A DNA stretch of 64,000 nucleotides from CAZGDB01 sp964524705 (GCA_964524705.1 CAZGDB010000002.1:1-64000); one strand, 5' to 3'. Positions 54,794 through 64,000 are shown, counted from the stretch's first letter. A program made the numbers and translations. Notes: generated from the letters alone by a model not told the origin.

Positions 54794-55975
54794 TAAAGTT
54801 TTATGCGTCATATACATCACTAAGCCTAAGCTTAAAAAATATACAGGCATGGGCAGTAATGTATCATTATGTAAAGCCCCCATCCCTAAAGTAACCAATG
54901 ACACGATACAGTAATAAAAAAAACCAAATAAGCTAGAAGCTGTCCCTATACACCACTTATAATCGACTAAAGCCTGCGCCAAGGCATTTGAAGCCACAAC
55001 TGTCATCCCAAACATATTGAGCATTTGACTGATTAATGTTGCACCTATCAACCATGGTACGGGTAAAGATGTATAGCTCAAGTGCCACCACATCATCGCA
55101 CTTAACCCTATAGTACTCAGGATCAAAATCCTTAACCCATATTCGATAATTTTTTTAGCATCATATTGATGGCGCTGTAAATATTTTACCCAGCGCCCTC
55201 CTAAATACATGGCCAAGGCCAGAATGACAAAACTCTGACTATATTGCATTTCTGGAACGCCTAAGAACTCTCGTAGATAAAAAGGCCCTTCTGCAAAATA
55301 ACTGAAAGAAATGCCATTGTATATTCCAACTAAAAGCCCACACCCTATAACATGCTTATTGGTTAACAAACTCAAAGCCACTGCACGCATAGACACACGC
55401 GTACGCTTTTCAGGATGATGGGTTTCTGGCAAAAACAAAAAAACTTGCATAAAAACAATAATGGCACACAGAATCAAAAATAAAAAAATGCTATGCCAAT
55501 CTCCGTAACTAGCAATCACACCCCCAATCACCGGTCCAATAGCAGGAAAAATCGCAAGTGCCCCGCCAATGCTGGCATAGACTCGCCCTAATTCTGGCCC
55601 GTGAAACGCATCACGAGAAATCGCTTGCCCTAAAACACTTCCTATACTTCCACCAAAGGCTTGTATAAACCTGAAGCACATCAACAATGTGATCGTTGAG
55701 GAATAGTAACACCCTAGACTCCCACACATAAAAATCATCAATCCTGCCATAACACAGGGTTTGCGACCGATACGATCTGAGAGTTTTCCCCAAAACAAAA
55801 TCCCTACTGCAAATCCTACTAAATATATCGTTAATGTATATTCAGCGAGTGTGTCAGATGTCTGAAAACTGTGTGCCATATCTGGTAATATAGGGGTGTA
55901 TACCGTCTCTGCAAATTGTGGCAGTCCCACAATTAATAAAATCAGCCAAAGCGCTGGCAAGACGATATGTGTCAT
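54782..55975 (-). CDS. MFS multidrug efflux transporter, Bcr/CflA type
   Basis: A 397-aa transporter of twelve membrane helices with the MFS motif A GKLSDRIGRKP after the second helix and the antiporter-type GPVIGGVIASYG. It opens with YTPILPDM, typical of the Bcr/CflA drug-resistance group. Substrate not predictable. Convergent with rpiA and downstream of the ABC ATPase on the same strand. Confidence 0.88.
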   Translation of the reverse strand: MTHIVLPALWLILLIVGLPQFAETVYTPILPDMAHSFQTSDTLAEYTLTIYLVGFAVGILFWGKLSDRIGRKPCVMAGLMIFMCGSLGCYYSSTITLLMCFRFIQAFGGSIGSVLGQAISRDAFHGPELGRVYASIGGALAIFPAIGPVIGGVIASYGDWHSIFLFLILCAIIVFMQVFLFLPETHHPEKRTRVSMRAVALSLLTNKHVIGCGLLVGIYNGISFSYFAEGPFYLREFLGVPEMQYSQSFVILALAMYLGGRWVKYLQRHQYDAKKIIEYGLRILILSTIGLSAMMWWHLSYTSLPVPWLIGATLISQMLNMFGMTVVASNALAQALVDYKWCIGTASSLFGFFYYCIVSLVTLGMGALHNDTLLPMPVYFLSLGLVMYMTHKTLLRD

Positions 55976-55995
55976 TTTTTTTCTCCAAAAACTAT

Positions 55996-56694
55996 TTAAC
56001 TAACCCGTTTGTCAGGCAAGCTGACTATCTGATGACAACGACCCGCCACATAAGGGTCGTGACTCACTAAAACTAATGCTGTTTTTTGTTCAGTATTGAG
56101 TTCAAATAACAGCTCTAACATGCTATCTCGCGTAAACCCATCTAAATTCCCCGTAGGCTCATCTGCAAACAAAATTTTCGGTCTAAAGGCATAGGCCCGT
56201 GCTAACGCAATGCGTTGTTGCTCACCCCCTGATAAACATTCAGGATAATCATTTTTACGATGCAATAACTCCATACGCTCTAAAATCTCAGCTGCACACT
56301 GTGTAGGATCTGACTGTTGAGCTAAACGTAATGGTAATATGACATTCTCCCATACAGTAAGATGCGGTAATAAATAAAAGTTTTGAAACACAAACCCTAC
56401 TCTCCCTAACCGTAAAGTCGCTCGCTCTTCGATACTCAATCGATCTAAACGTTGATTCCATAACAAAACATGCCCTGATGTGGGCATTTCTAGTCCTGCT
56501 AAAATTGCCATTAATGTACTTTTACCCGAACCACTACGTCCTACGATAGCCACTGTCCGACCAAGCGGCACATCAAAAGAGATCTGCGGTAAAATCTGTG
56601 TTGTCCCTTGCACAGTACGCAACTCTTTCGTTACACTGCATACTTGTAGTGCATATGCAGGAGCTAAGTTGTTATCGCTTCGAGTTTGGGTCAT
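55996..56694 (-). CDS. ABC transporter ATP-binding protein, LolD/YbbA type
   Basis: A 232-aa ATPase with GRSGSGKST (Walker A), LSGGEQQRIALARA (signature), ILFADEPTGNLD (Walker B) and the GFVFQNFYLLPHLT Q-loop region characteristic of the LolD/MacB/YbbA group. No permease gene lies next to it, so the partner is unknown. The 5' end overlaps the divergent single-pass membrane protein gene by 26 bases. Confidence 0.88.
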   Translation of the reverse strand: MTQTRSDNNLAPAYALQVCSVTKELRTVQGTTQILPQISFDVPLGRTVAIVGRSGSGKSTLMAILAGLEMPTSGHVLLWNQRLDRLSIEERATLRLGRVGFVFQNFYLLPHLTVWENVILPLRLAQQSDPTQCAAEILERMELLHRKNDYPECLSGGEQQRIALARAYAFRPKILFADEPTGNLDGFTRDSMLELLFELNTEQKTALVLVSHDPYVAGRCHQIVSLPDKRVS

Positions 56695-57187
56695 TCAAAT
56701 AGTCCTCTGCTTACTACTCTTTATTTTAGGAGGGCTCGGACTTCAATATTGGATCCGATCGCAATTTCATTTAGAAACCTTACCCCGTATTTATTTTCCG
56801 GCTTCTGAATGTCTACAACCCAAAGAAAGTTGTGCCACCCGGTTACCTACTGGTGAAGCTTTAGCCCTTAAAATTTTACCCACACCCTTACCCGTCTTAA
56901 GCCCTGTGGCAATTGAATTACGTCTACAAGCACTCAATGCCAGCAATGTTGAAATTCAGTTTTCTAACGCTGATAAAACATTAGAAGCTCACCATCTTAA
57001 CTTAGCACTCCATGGGCCAGGCTATTATACAGGTCAAACTATTTTACCAACATATAACCAAGAATATACCTTATGGAAAGTAATGGTGAAAGTTAGCTGT
57101 GTAGATAGTGAATACTGGGCCCCTTTTGAGCTGGTTTTATATCACAATCAAAAAAATTACCGCTGGGAACATACGGGCGCCAGTTAA
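56669..57187 (+). CDS. Single-pass membrane protein of unknown function
   Basis: A 172-aa protein with one N-terminal membrane helix (about residues 5-25, VIQIVLCLLLFILGG) and an exported domain with a few cysteines and beta-rich text. The start is TTG at 56669, chosen for AGGAG about five bases upstream. The frame continues further upstream but is then antisense to the ABC ATPase. A FixH-like beta-sandwich is conceivable; no motif proves it. Confidence 0.65.
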   Translation: MLSLRVWVIQIVLCLLLFILGGLGLQYWIRSQFHLETLPRIYFPASECLQPKESCATRLPTGEALALKILPTPLPVLSPVAIELRLQALNASNVEIQFSNADKTLEAHHLNLALHGPGYYTGQTILPTYNQEYTLWKVMVKVSCVDSEYWAPFELVLYHNQKNYRWEHTGAS

Positions 57188-57213
57188 TATTCAGTGACAC
57201 TTTGATACAAGAT

Positions 57214-57544
57214 ATGATCAAATTTCCTCTTAACCCTCAAGCGTATCCGGTAAAAAAATTATCAAAAATTCCCGGTATCAGTATACGCACACTGCACTGG
57301 TATAATGCCATCAGATTACTAAAGCATGCCTATCCATACCAATCACTATCGCTATTATGAAGACGTGCAATTACTGCGACTACAGCAAATATTTTATACC
57401 CGCACCAAAGAAGCTTATATAAGATTAATAGCACTCTATACCGAACATGCTAATTTTAAGATTTTTTTTGATGCGTACTATCCAAAAATTATTGAATGTA
57501 TTGGCGAAGAAATCAATAAACACCTACATCGTCAACGCTTTTGA
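57214..57544 (+). pseudogene. Remnant of a MerR-family (TipA-like) regulator
   Basis: A first frame (57214-57360) encodes a MerR-type helix-turn-helix: YPVKKLSKIPGISIRTLHWYNAIRLLKHAY. The expected continuation NHYRYYEDVQLLRLQQIF lies in the +1 frame from 57326, so a frameshift breaks the gene around 57335-57345. The second frame then jumps to FKIFFDAYYPKIIECIGEEI, matching the end of a TipAS ligand domain, so an internal deletion is also present. The remaining parts could not make a normal protein. Confidence 0.75.
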
Positions 57545-57559
57545 CCTGCCTCTTTATAG

Positions 57560-58201
57560 TTAAAGATACCCTACAGAAAGCCCTATTACTTCCCGTGACA
57601 ATGGTATAACAGCTCCTGGCCCTATCTTGTTTCCTAATTTCTCTAATAAATGAAAATCTTTAGCTGCGGTTTTAGAAAGGGTCACTGTTTTTTTAAATTC
57701 CACTGGATATAAAGTATCCCCTGCTTCTATAATTAAATCGACTTGATTGTGAGCTGTATCACGATAATAATATAAATGCAGGGAACCCCCATTATGATAA
57801 ACATCCAGCAACGATTTCACAGGCCCTGTATAAGCGTTAGCACCTGGAACCCACTCAGATGTAGTCTTAAATAACTACACGCTCCGCAAGACTTTCTGTG
57901 ATTCCATCCATCAATCCAAACTTTTGCTTGGTACAATCTACTTGTATTTTAATATATCGCAATAATTCTGGTGCATACTGAATTTCATTAATCACCAGGG
58001 AGCAGAATAAATTTTCATAAACAATCCTGGATTTTTCTGTACTAAAGACCGTGCCTTTAAATCATCCAGCGTAACATAACAACGTTTTAGATCTGCTCAC
58101 ATCTCCAAAAGCGTCGTTGTTCCTACTTGCCGAGGTCCCGTCACTAAAAGGACAGTCCCCTTAATACTGATAATCTTTTTCGCCAAAGCGCGCTCATACA
58201 C
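57560..58201 (-). pseudogene. Remnant of an AAA/DUF4143 ATPase
   Basis: On the minus strand: from GTG at 58201, VLLVTGPRQVGTTTLLEM (Walker A with K changed to T), an in-frame stop, then RCYVTLDDLKARSL. A frame change follows, and LVINEIQYAPELLRYIK and ITESLAERVVI continue in another frame to a stop. A third open piece (57820-57560) carries the DUF4143 nuclease-like end DTAHNQVDLIIEAGDTLYPVEFKK. Stops, frameshift and a missing middle make it non-functional. Such ATPases resemble toxin-antitoxin or defence-linked proteins of unclear role. Confidence 0.8.
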
Positions 58202-58386
58202 TTATTTATCTGTTTATATTAGACTCTAATTCCAACATAAACGCTCTTAAGCACATTCATTGCACCCCATGAATAAGTTATCTACCTTTTTTTTTTCACT
58301 AAAACCCTATAAAAAATGCAACTATTCTATGAATTCCCCCTCTAATCGAAAGGGGCTCCGTGTGATTATATAAGGAATGCTAAAAG

Positions 58387-61300
58387 GTGTATTTAATACA
58401 AAAAAATGTCTGGTCACGTCATCAAGCTACCTCACGACGGTTGTTAACTGCCGCATTTTTATCTTTAAGTGCATTAACCATTCCCGTAACTATCCGTGGG
58501 GAACCTACAGGAGGTAATGTCACACAAGGGCAAGCGACGATTCAATATCAAGGTGCCAATACCAATATTAATCAATCCACACAAAATGCCGCTATAGAGT
58601 GGCAAAATTTTAGTGTGGGGCCTGGCGAACATACTGCTTTTACAGTCCCTGATGCAAGTTCTATTACTTTAAACAGAGTCGTGGGAGGGAATGTCTCACA
58701 AATTTTAGGGCAACTCTCTTCTAATGGGCAATTATATTTAATAAACCCTACTGGAATCTTATTTGGGCCAAACAGCCGCGTAGATGTTGCAGGATTACTT
58801 GCCAGCACAGAAAATGGGGGCTCCATCACTCATCAAGGAATTATTAATTCCAGCGGAAATATTACGTTCGCTGCTCCCTTAGTCGACATTAGCGGACATA
58901 TGACAGCAGGTGGAAAAATTGGTTTATATAGTGATGTGTATGGTAATGGATTATTACTCATCCATACACAATTATTAGATCCCACCTTTACGCATCATGG
59001 TACGGGCTATATCAATGTAGACGGACAACTCACTTCAAAAAATGTATCGATACATGGTGCTATTATCCATATTGGTGGCACCATTAATGTGTCAGGACAA
59101 CAAAATAACGATGGTGGTGAGGCTATTGTTTTTTCTGAAAAAGAAACAATAGTTTCTGGCAGCATCTTAGCACGCGGCGGATCTATTGCAGGCAATGGTG
59201 GTTTTATTGAAACATCCAGTTATGGAGTACTGAATATTGCCGGTGCTTCTATAGACACTTCCGCAATACAGGGTCATACAGGACAATGGTTATTAGATCC
59301 ACCTGATTACACTCTAGATCAAACAGTTGCAGACACCATCATGAATAACCTCAACAACACTAATGTAAGTATTGAAACGGCAACTACTGGAACAGGAAAC
59401 GGTAATATTTTTATCAGTGCAGTACTCACTGTCCCCAATAGTGGAGGGAACACTTTAAGTTTAAATGCCTTTAACAATATTATTTTCACCGCCGGTTCTA
59501 AAATAACAACATCACTTGGTGCAACGCTTAACCTACGAGCTGACAGCACAGGAACCACTCAAGATACTGCAGGACAAGGAACAATTATCGGAGATAGTGG
59601 GCTTCATTTAGATGGCGCAGGACAAGTCAACCTCTATTATAGGCCTTATAGTAACAATGGTTCAGGAGTTTTAGATTATACTTTAAGCAATACATTTTTT
59701 AATGATTTTATTTACTCAGGGGATGAAGATCATGCCGGAACCTCAGTCACACGCTGGGAACTCATATCTAGCACCGCAGACGGCGAAAAATTTATGCAGG
59801 ACACTAATTCAGGAGCTGTTAACCATAATATTTTCTTAACCCGTAATATTACTGCATGGTCTACGCCTATTGAATTATTCTCAGGAAAGATCGATGGAAA
59901 TTTTAAAACGATTTCCAATGGAGTCTACACTAACGCTCCTTCAGGAATAAGCCTGAGCAATATAGGTTTATTTAGAGTTTTAGATTATGTAGAGATGCAA
60001 AATTTAACTTTAGACAACATACAATTAGATATCACAGGAGATGCCAGTTTACAAAACTTTGGAATACTAGCCGGCCTGATGACCGGAACAAGCCCTATAG
60101 GCAGTTACACCACTATACTCAACAATATTAATATCACCAATGCAAGCATTAATATTAATAGCCTACCCGGAGGAGTAGTGCAACATGTTGGTCTTGTTGC
60201 TGGTCAAACCACCTCTAGTACTACTTTGTTAAGCAACATTACTGTTCAAGGTAGCATTACAGACACACTCAATGGTGGAGATGGCAGTAATTATGTAGGT
60301 GGCGTCTTTGGATCAGCAAACTATGTTGCTTTTGACAACTTCTACATTCAAGACACGATTAGTAATGTGCTGATTTCTGCAAAAAATTATGTGGGCGGTG
60401 TCATTGGAGCTATTATTCAATCAGTGGGAGCCACGGTTAATCTAGATCGCGTTGATAATTTAGCAAATATAACTGGAGAACAATATGTAGGTGGAATTAT
60501 AGGGTCTGCAGAAAAATCATATTCCCTCTACAACTTGAGAAATTTCGGAACTATTAACATCAAAACTGATACTTTTGGAACTAATATTGGTGGTCTGGTC
60601 GGTGAACTTCTAGGAGGAAACTTACAATATTCTACTAATTTTGGAAATATAACACGTGTTTTAGGAACCGATACAACGCTAAATGTAGGTGGAATTCTAG
60701 GATACGTAAACAATGGGTCTGTCAGATTTAATAATAATTATGGAAACATCAGTATTGAAACAAATGGGAGTGCTAATCTAGACGGCCATGTAGGGGGTAT
60801 TATTGGTTATGCCATTAATAGCTATGTAGACAATGTCACAAACGCTGGTAACATTCTTCATAACAACACCGACAACACACAAACAGATTATTCAAATTCT
60901 CAAGGACTTGGCGGCATCATCGGTTTTGATATAGATACAGATCTCAACAATTCTCTGAATACTGGAAATATCAGTGGCATTAACACTATAAATATCGGAG
61001 GAATCATAGGATACTTTAGTTACAATAACTCTACGACTGTAACGGGTGTCAATTTTGGAAACATTAGTGGCGAAGATGGATTAGGCGGAATTGTTGGATA
61101 CTTTACGACTAACAATTATTCCAGACTTGCAAATGTTGTTAATTTTGGAGACGTTACTTTAAATAGAGGATTTGTAGATCCTAATAACTATGCAGCCTCT
61201 ATTGGTGGTATTGTCGGCTTCATGCACACTAACTATTTCACGCCCGTAGATGGGTTTGCCAATTATGGTAATCTCATTTTAAATCTCCCTGATACGGATG

Positions 61301-63198
61301 CTGGCTATGTATTTTTAGGGGGGGTTGCAGGCTCTGCTGATATTCTTAGCTTCCAATTTGCAGATCGTGGGATTGTTGCAACCACCGCACAACAAACCGG
61401 AAATGCTGCAAACAATACTTGGTACCGAGGAACAATTGTCGGGAGCGGGAGTTATGCACGTGATTCTACTAATCTCTATTATGACGATGTGAGATTAAAT
61501 CTTACGCCTAGCAATGGCAATAATTTAGTAGATTTAAGCACCTTTTGGGGCGGTGTTTCTAAAAGTAGCGATTTAGATAACCCAGGGGCACTCGGGCTAA
61601 GTTTCAGTTCAGTTATCACGAGTAATGGAACCGGTGCCAGCACCTATGCCGTTCCTTATCCTATAGTTTTTTCAACCGTTACCGTAATGGACCTGTCCAA
61701 CACTACTGTGCTCAATGATTTAGACGGTCAAACCTTACTCACCAGATCTGGTGCCTTTATTTCTACTATTCCTAATTTCTCTAGAATTATGTATAACGGC
61801 ACCACTGCGCAAGCCTTTAGAATTGATGGAAGCACAGGAGTCGGCTTATTTATAGATGGCACTTGGGCAAAAGGCATGAAAGCCAGTGGTGGAGATACAG
61901 TTTATAGTGAATCTCAACCCAGCGTGTTATATGCTAATACTGTGTCTTTTCAAATGCAAACAAATCGTTATAACAATAGCAACCAAATTCCAGGCTTAAA
62001 TGACTATTATGGCTATACTTTTGACAACATTATCTCTAGTGCTTTACATCCTACCTTAACCAGTTCAGCGACCAATATACGTTTTGGAAATGATGGCGCA
62101 AGCATCAATGATATTCGGATTGAAAATTTAAACTTAACCGGAACTGGAAAACTCTGGATTGATGATGATGGCACAGGAAATCATTTAATTGCCAAAACAT
62201 GGAATGCAAGTAATTTAGATTTTGTTTTTAATCAAGATGATTCTGTGCTCTATTTAAAAGCGAACGGTTCTATCTCCTTGAAATCTATCAGTTTAGCAGG
62301 TCCCAGCAGTGCATCCACTGGAAATACCCTGTATTTTGAGCCACTCAATTTATTCAATACGATGTATAATACGGCACAATATCAAATCACCGCTATCAAT
62401 GGCTTCACAACACCAGATGGATTTACAGCATCTACGCAACCTTTTGCAGGGTATACAGGAACCAGCAATTTACGGTGGATTAATGGCGAGACTTCAGATC
62501 TTGCCACTAATTTTATTCTCAATATGACCGGGACTACCTTACCCACAAATACCTCAATCACCCTGCCACAATTACACCTTATCTTTAATGGTGACTTTAA
62601 TTCTGGAATTGTACTCACGACATTAGGTGGAACTTTAACCATAGACTCCCCTAATAATCTTTTTAACACCAGCAACTTTTCAAATGCTAGCTTTGCAACC
62701 AATTTGGGACTTTTAAAATTACTAGAATTTGTAAGCCCACCTACGCTACCGCCTACACCACCCACAACACCACCGGTTATAGTCTCTACTCCGCCAACAC
62801 CTGTTGTTAGTAATGTGATCTCACTTATAAAGAGTTTAATTGATCAACTCGTACAAGCTATCATCTCCCCTGCTCAAACTACAATTGTACAAAGTACACC
62901 TCATGTCGATTTACTCACTAAAACTATATTTAGTTTTGCATTACCCCCAGCACCTACTAACATGTATAATCCGACTATTCTTTCCACCACTATTCCTGCT
63001 AATTTTGCCCCCCCCATCACCACGAATCTTCCAGTCACAACCCCTGCCAGTTTCTTACAAGAAATAGGGATTACCCTTGACACTATTAATGGAAACAATA
63101 GCGGGCTTGCGCATACGCTAATCGGCGCAAGTATTAACTGTGACACTACGACCGCCGGCCCTAATCAAGTATTTTTACAATGCACCACTGGAAAGTAA
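58387..63198 (+). CDS. Large TpsA-type exoprotein with filamentous-haemagglutinin N-terminal domain
   Basis: A 1603-aa protein. A long N-terminal extension with a signal core (RRLLTAAFLSLSALTIPVT) is followed by the TPS secretion domain (about residues 40-150) with INQSTQNAAIEWQNFSVG and LINPTGILFGPNSRVDVAG, the NPNG-type motif. Residues about 636-980 hold about ten GLUG-like repeats (YVGGVIG, NIGGIIGY, SIGGIVGF). A proline/threonine-rich linker begins near 1450. The start is GTG at 58387 with AAGGA upstream. No TpsB gene is adjacent; the only one in the window is near 9 kb. Likely an adhesin or autoaggregation factor. Confidence 0.88.
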   Translation: MYLIQKNVWSRHQATSRRLLTAAFLSLSALTIPVTIRGEPTGGNVTQGQATIQYQGANTNINQSTQNAAIEWQNFSVGPGEHTAFTVPDASSITLNRVVGGNVSQILGQLSSNGQLYLINPTGILFGPNSRVDVAGLLASTENGGSITHQGIINSSGNITFAAPLVDISGHMTAGGKIGLYSDVYGNGLLLIHTQLLDPTFTHHGTGYINVDGQLTSKNVSIHGAIIHIGGTINVSGQQNNDGGEAIVFSEKETIVSGSILARGGSIAGNGGFIETSSYGVLNIAGASIDTSAIQGHTGQWLLDPPDYTLDQTVADTIMNNLNNTNVSIETATTGTGNGNIFISAVLTVPNSGGNTLSLNAFNNIIFTAGSKITTSLGATLNLRADSTGTTQDTAGQGTIIGDSGLHLDGAGQVNLYYRPYSNNGSGVLDYTLSNTFFNDFIYSGDEDHAGTSVTRWELISSTADGEKFMQDTNSGAVNHNIFLTRNITAWSTPIELFSGKIDGNFKTISNGVYTNAPSGISLSNIGLFRVLDYVEMQNLTLDNIQLDITGDASLQNFGILAGLMTGTSPIGSYTTILNNINITNASININSLPGGVVQHVGLVAGQTTSSTTLLSNITVQGSITDTLNGGDGSNYVGGVFGSANYVAFDNFYIQDTISNVLISAKNYVGGVIGAIIQSVGATVNLDRVDNLANITGEQYVGGIIGSAEKSYSLYNLRNFGTINIKTDTFGTNIGGLVGELLGGNLQYSTNFGNITRVLGTDTTLNVGGILGYVNNGSVRFNNNYGNISIETNGSANLDGHVGGIIGYAINSYVDNVTNAGNILHNNTDNTQTDYSNSQGLGGIIGFDIDTDLNNSLNTGNISGINTINIGGIIGYFSYNNSTTVTGVNFGNISGEDGLGGIVGYFTTNNYSRLANVVNFGDVTLNRGFVDPNNYAASIGGIVGFMHTNYFTPVDGFANYGNLILNLPDTDAGYVFLGGVAGSADILSFQFADRGIVATTAQQTGNAANNTWYRGTIVGSGSYARDSTNLYYDDVRLNLTPSNGNNLVDLSTFWGGVSKSSDLDNPGALGLSFSSVITSNGTGASTYAVPYPIVFSTVTVMDLSNTTVLNDLDGQTLLTRSGAFISTIPNFSRIMYNGTTAQAFRIDGSTGVGLFIDGTWAKGMKASGGDTVYSESQPSVLYANTVSFQMQTNRYNNSNQIPGLNDYYGYTFDNIISSALHPTLTSSATNIRFGNDGASINDIRIENLNLTGTGKLWIDDDGTGNHLIAKTWNASNLDFVFNQDDSVLYLKANGSISLKSISLAGPSSASTGNTLYFEPLNLFNTMYNTAQYQITAINGFTTPDGFTASTQPFAGYTGTSNLRWINGETSDLATNFILNMTGTTLPTNTSITLPQLHLIFNGDFNSGIVLTTLGGTLTIDSPNNLFNTSNFSNASFATNLGLLKLLEFVSPPTLPPTPPTTPPVIVSTPPTPVVSNVISLIKSLIDQLVQAIISPAQTTIVQSTPHVDLLTKTIFSFALPPAPTNMYNPTILSTTIPANFAPPITTNLPVTTPASFLQEIGITLDTINGNNSGLAHTLIGASINCDTTTAGPNQVFLQCTTGK

Positions 63199-63281
63199 AA
63201 AATCATAATTATATAGATACTTGGTAATCTATACAGTATGCACTACGCTTAATAATAAACAATACAATTTGAAAGGCTATC

Positions 63282-63776
63282 ATGTTCAATCCTCTCACTT
63301 ACTCTGAAGATGTCCCACCTTGGCATCGACATGTACGCCCTATATTTCAAGGGGTTGAACCTTTGCATCTGTTATTAACAGGTCTAGTTGCTTTTAACCC
63401 TTCAGTTTTTCCTTATCTTGTAACGATAGGAAGCTTCTGTTTAAAAATTATTACAGGAATCCTACACCTCATTTGGGCCTTGAGCCCCTGGTCTTTTATT
63501 GCTATGGGCGTTTGTTTTGCAGGCTATCTAACATGGCAGGCCTATCATAATATGCCTGAACGACAATATAAACCAGATCCTATAACACCGTACATCGCCG
63601 CTCGCGTTGTAGAGGATCCGACTGCACAAGAAATAGGATATGCCTTCCTCATCAAAAGAGAACAAGAACGGCAGGCTACTGCTGAAGCACTAGCCCCGCC
63701 ATCTGAAAGCAACAGTTCACTCACCGGAGACGCTTCGTCTTCACGCGCCCCGGTACCGAGCGGACATAGCTTCTAA
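63282..63776 (+). CDS. Unrecognised small membrane protein beside the TpsA gene
   Basis: A 164-aa protein with two or three hydrophobic stretches (about residues 28-92) and a polar alanine/serine/proline-rich C-terminal tail. AAAGG precedes the ATG. It starts 84 bases after the TpsA stop, same strand, so it may be in the same transcript. The 3' end overlaps the convergent aldolase gene by 36 bases. No family recognised. Confidence 0.6.
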   Translation: MFNPLTYSEDVPPWHRHVRPIFQGVEPLHLLLTGLVAFNPSVFPYLVTIGSFCLKIITGILHLIWALSPWSFIAMGVCFAGYLTWQAYHNMPERQYKPDPITPYIAARVVEDPTAQEIGYAFLIKREQERQATAEALAPPSESNSSLTGDASSSRAPVPSGHSF

Positions 63777-64000
63777 GGATAAAGGCTTCAATTGCGCTGC
63801 ACGCCCTGCAGTTCCAAAAGCTTCATAGCGATCAATACAAATTTTCTTCATCGCCGTTACAGTTTCTTTCAAATACTTTCGTGGATCGAACTCTCCAGGA
63901 TGTGCTGCCATATATTGTCTAATCGCACCCGTTGAAGCTAAACGTAAATCTGTATCAATATTGATTTTACGAACCCCATGACGTATCCCTTCTTGAATTT
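63741..64000 (-). CDS. fba: Class II fructose-bisphosphate aldolase, 3' end (cut by window edge)
   Basis: The C-terminal 85 or so residues of a class II aldolase, continuing beyond 64000. KINIDTDLRLASTGAIR and FDPRKYL carry the DHAP-phosphate-binding signature of the enzyme. The end is LSLEAMSARYRGA. The stop at 63741-63743 lies inside the neighbouring membrane-protein gene, a 36-base convergent overlap. Confidence 0.88.
   Translation of the reverse strand, partial: IQEGIRHGVRKINIDTDLRLASTGAIRQYMAAHPGEFDPRKYLKETVTAMKKICIDRYEAFGTAGRAAQLKPLSLEAMSARYRGA

Noticed and set aside
63212..63233. Seven-base AT-rich palindrome after the TpsA gene as a terminator or operator
   Set aside because: Short, no T-run, and easily expected by chance in such AT-rich DNA.
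1..64000. CRISPR arrays, IS elements, prophage or secretion-system loci
   Set aside because: No regular spacer arrays, transposase, integrase or Dot/Icm genes seen; effector-like labels therefore rest on domain type only.

Overview
The window is a stretch of a moderately AT-rich gammaproteobacterial chromosome. Housekeeping gene order follows the E. coli/Legionella pattern: ffh-ypjD-corB; rpsF-rpsR-(DUF2232)-rplI-dnaB-alr; rnr-rlmB; orn-tsaE-mutL-miaA-hfq-hflXKC-DUF2065; accB-accC-prmA-dusB-fis; lgt-thyA-folA; pepP-ubiH-ubiI; zapA-6S RNA-fthC-rpiA. Genes of the kind carried by host-associated bacteria are scattered between these blocks: two ankyrin-repeat proteins, a Sel1-repeat lipoprotein, a PPP-type phosphatase-like protein, an effector-like alpha/beta hydrolase, two omptin proteases and a TpsA/TpsB pair. 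Eroded and broken genes are also present. Together this suggests a Legionellales-like, host- or protist-associated organism. That is inference, because no 16S gene or secretion-system locus lies in the window.

Layout. 0-6.6 kb: ffh, a half-length ypjD, corB, an ABC exporter and a periplasmic serine hydrolase. 6.7-12.3 kb: accessory surface block with tandem omptins, a TpsB transporter and a phosphatase-like protein. 12.3-29.2 kb: housekeeping genes, mostly on the minus strand (trhO, ppa, alr, dnaB, the S6/S18/L9 operon with its promoter and leader hairpin, rlmB, rnr, tRNA-Leu(CAG), and the hfl/hfq/miaA/mutL/tsaE/orn cluster). 29.2-35 kb: a phosphate transporter, the ankyrin pair, and a Sel1 lipoprotein behind a beta-barrel protein. 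35-43.9 kb: rpoS, a 59-codon DUF2970 gene, a coiled-coil protein, DUF47, coq7, groESL with a clear sigma-32 promoter, accBC, prmA and dusB. 43.9-46.8 kb: an alpha/beta hydrolase and an unknown 429-aa protein flank fis. 46.8-57.2 kb: folA, thyA, lgt, rppH, ubiquinone hydroxylases, pepP, zapA, 6S RNA, fthC (with a 10-N assembly gap), rpiA, an MFS pump and an ABC ATPase. 57.2-64 kb: remains of a MerR/TipA regulator and a DUF4143 ATPase, a 1603-aa TpsA-like exoprotein, an unknown membrane protein, and the 3' end of a class II fructose-bisphosphate aldolase gene at the window edge.

How the genes work together. The housekeeping blocks cover protein targeting, replication, translation, RNA decay and modification, stress response (GroESL, HflKC, RpoS, Hfq), fatty-acid, folate and ubiquinone synthesis, and cell division. 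The accessory genes supply outer-membrane proteolysis (omptins), two-partner secretion (TpsB near 9 kb, a possible cargo near 60 kb), and candidate secreted proteins. Signs of gene decay are a halved YpjD, an RNase R that appears to lack its first cold-shock domain, a TipA/MerR remnant, a DUF4143 remnant, no amiB in its usual place, and a possible one-base lesion at the start of rpiA.
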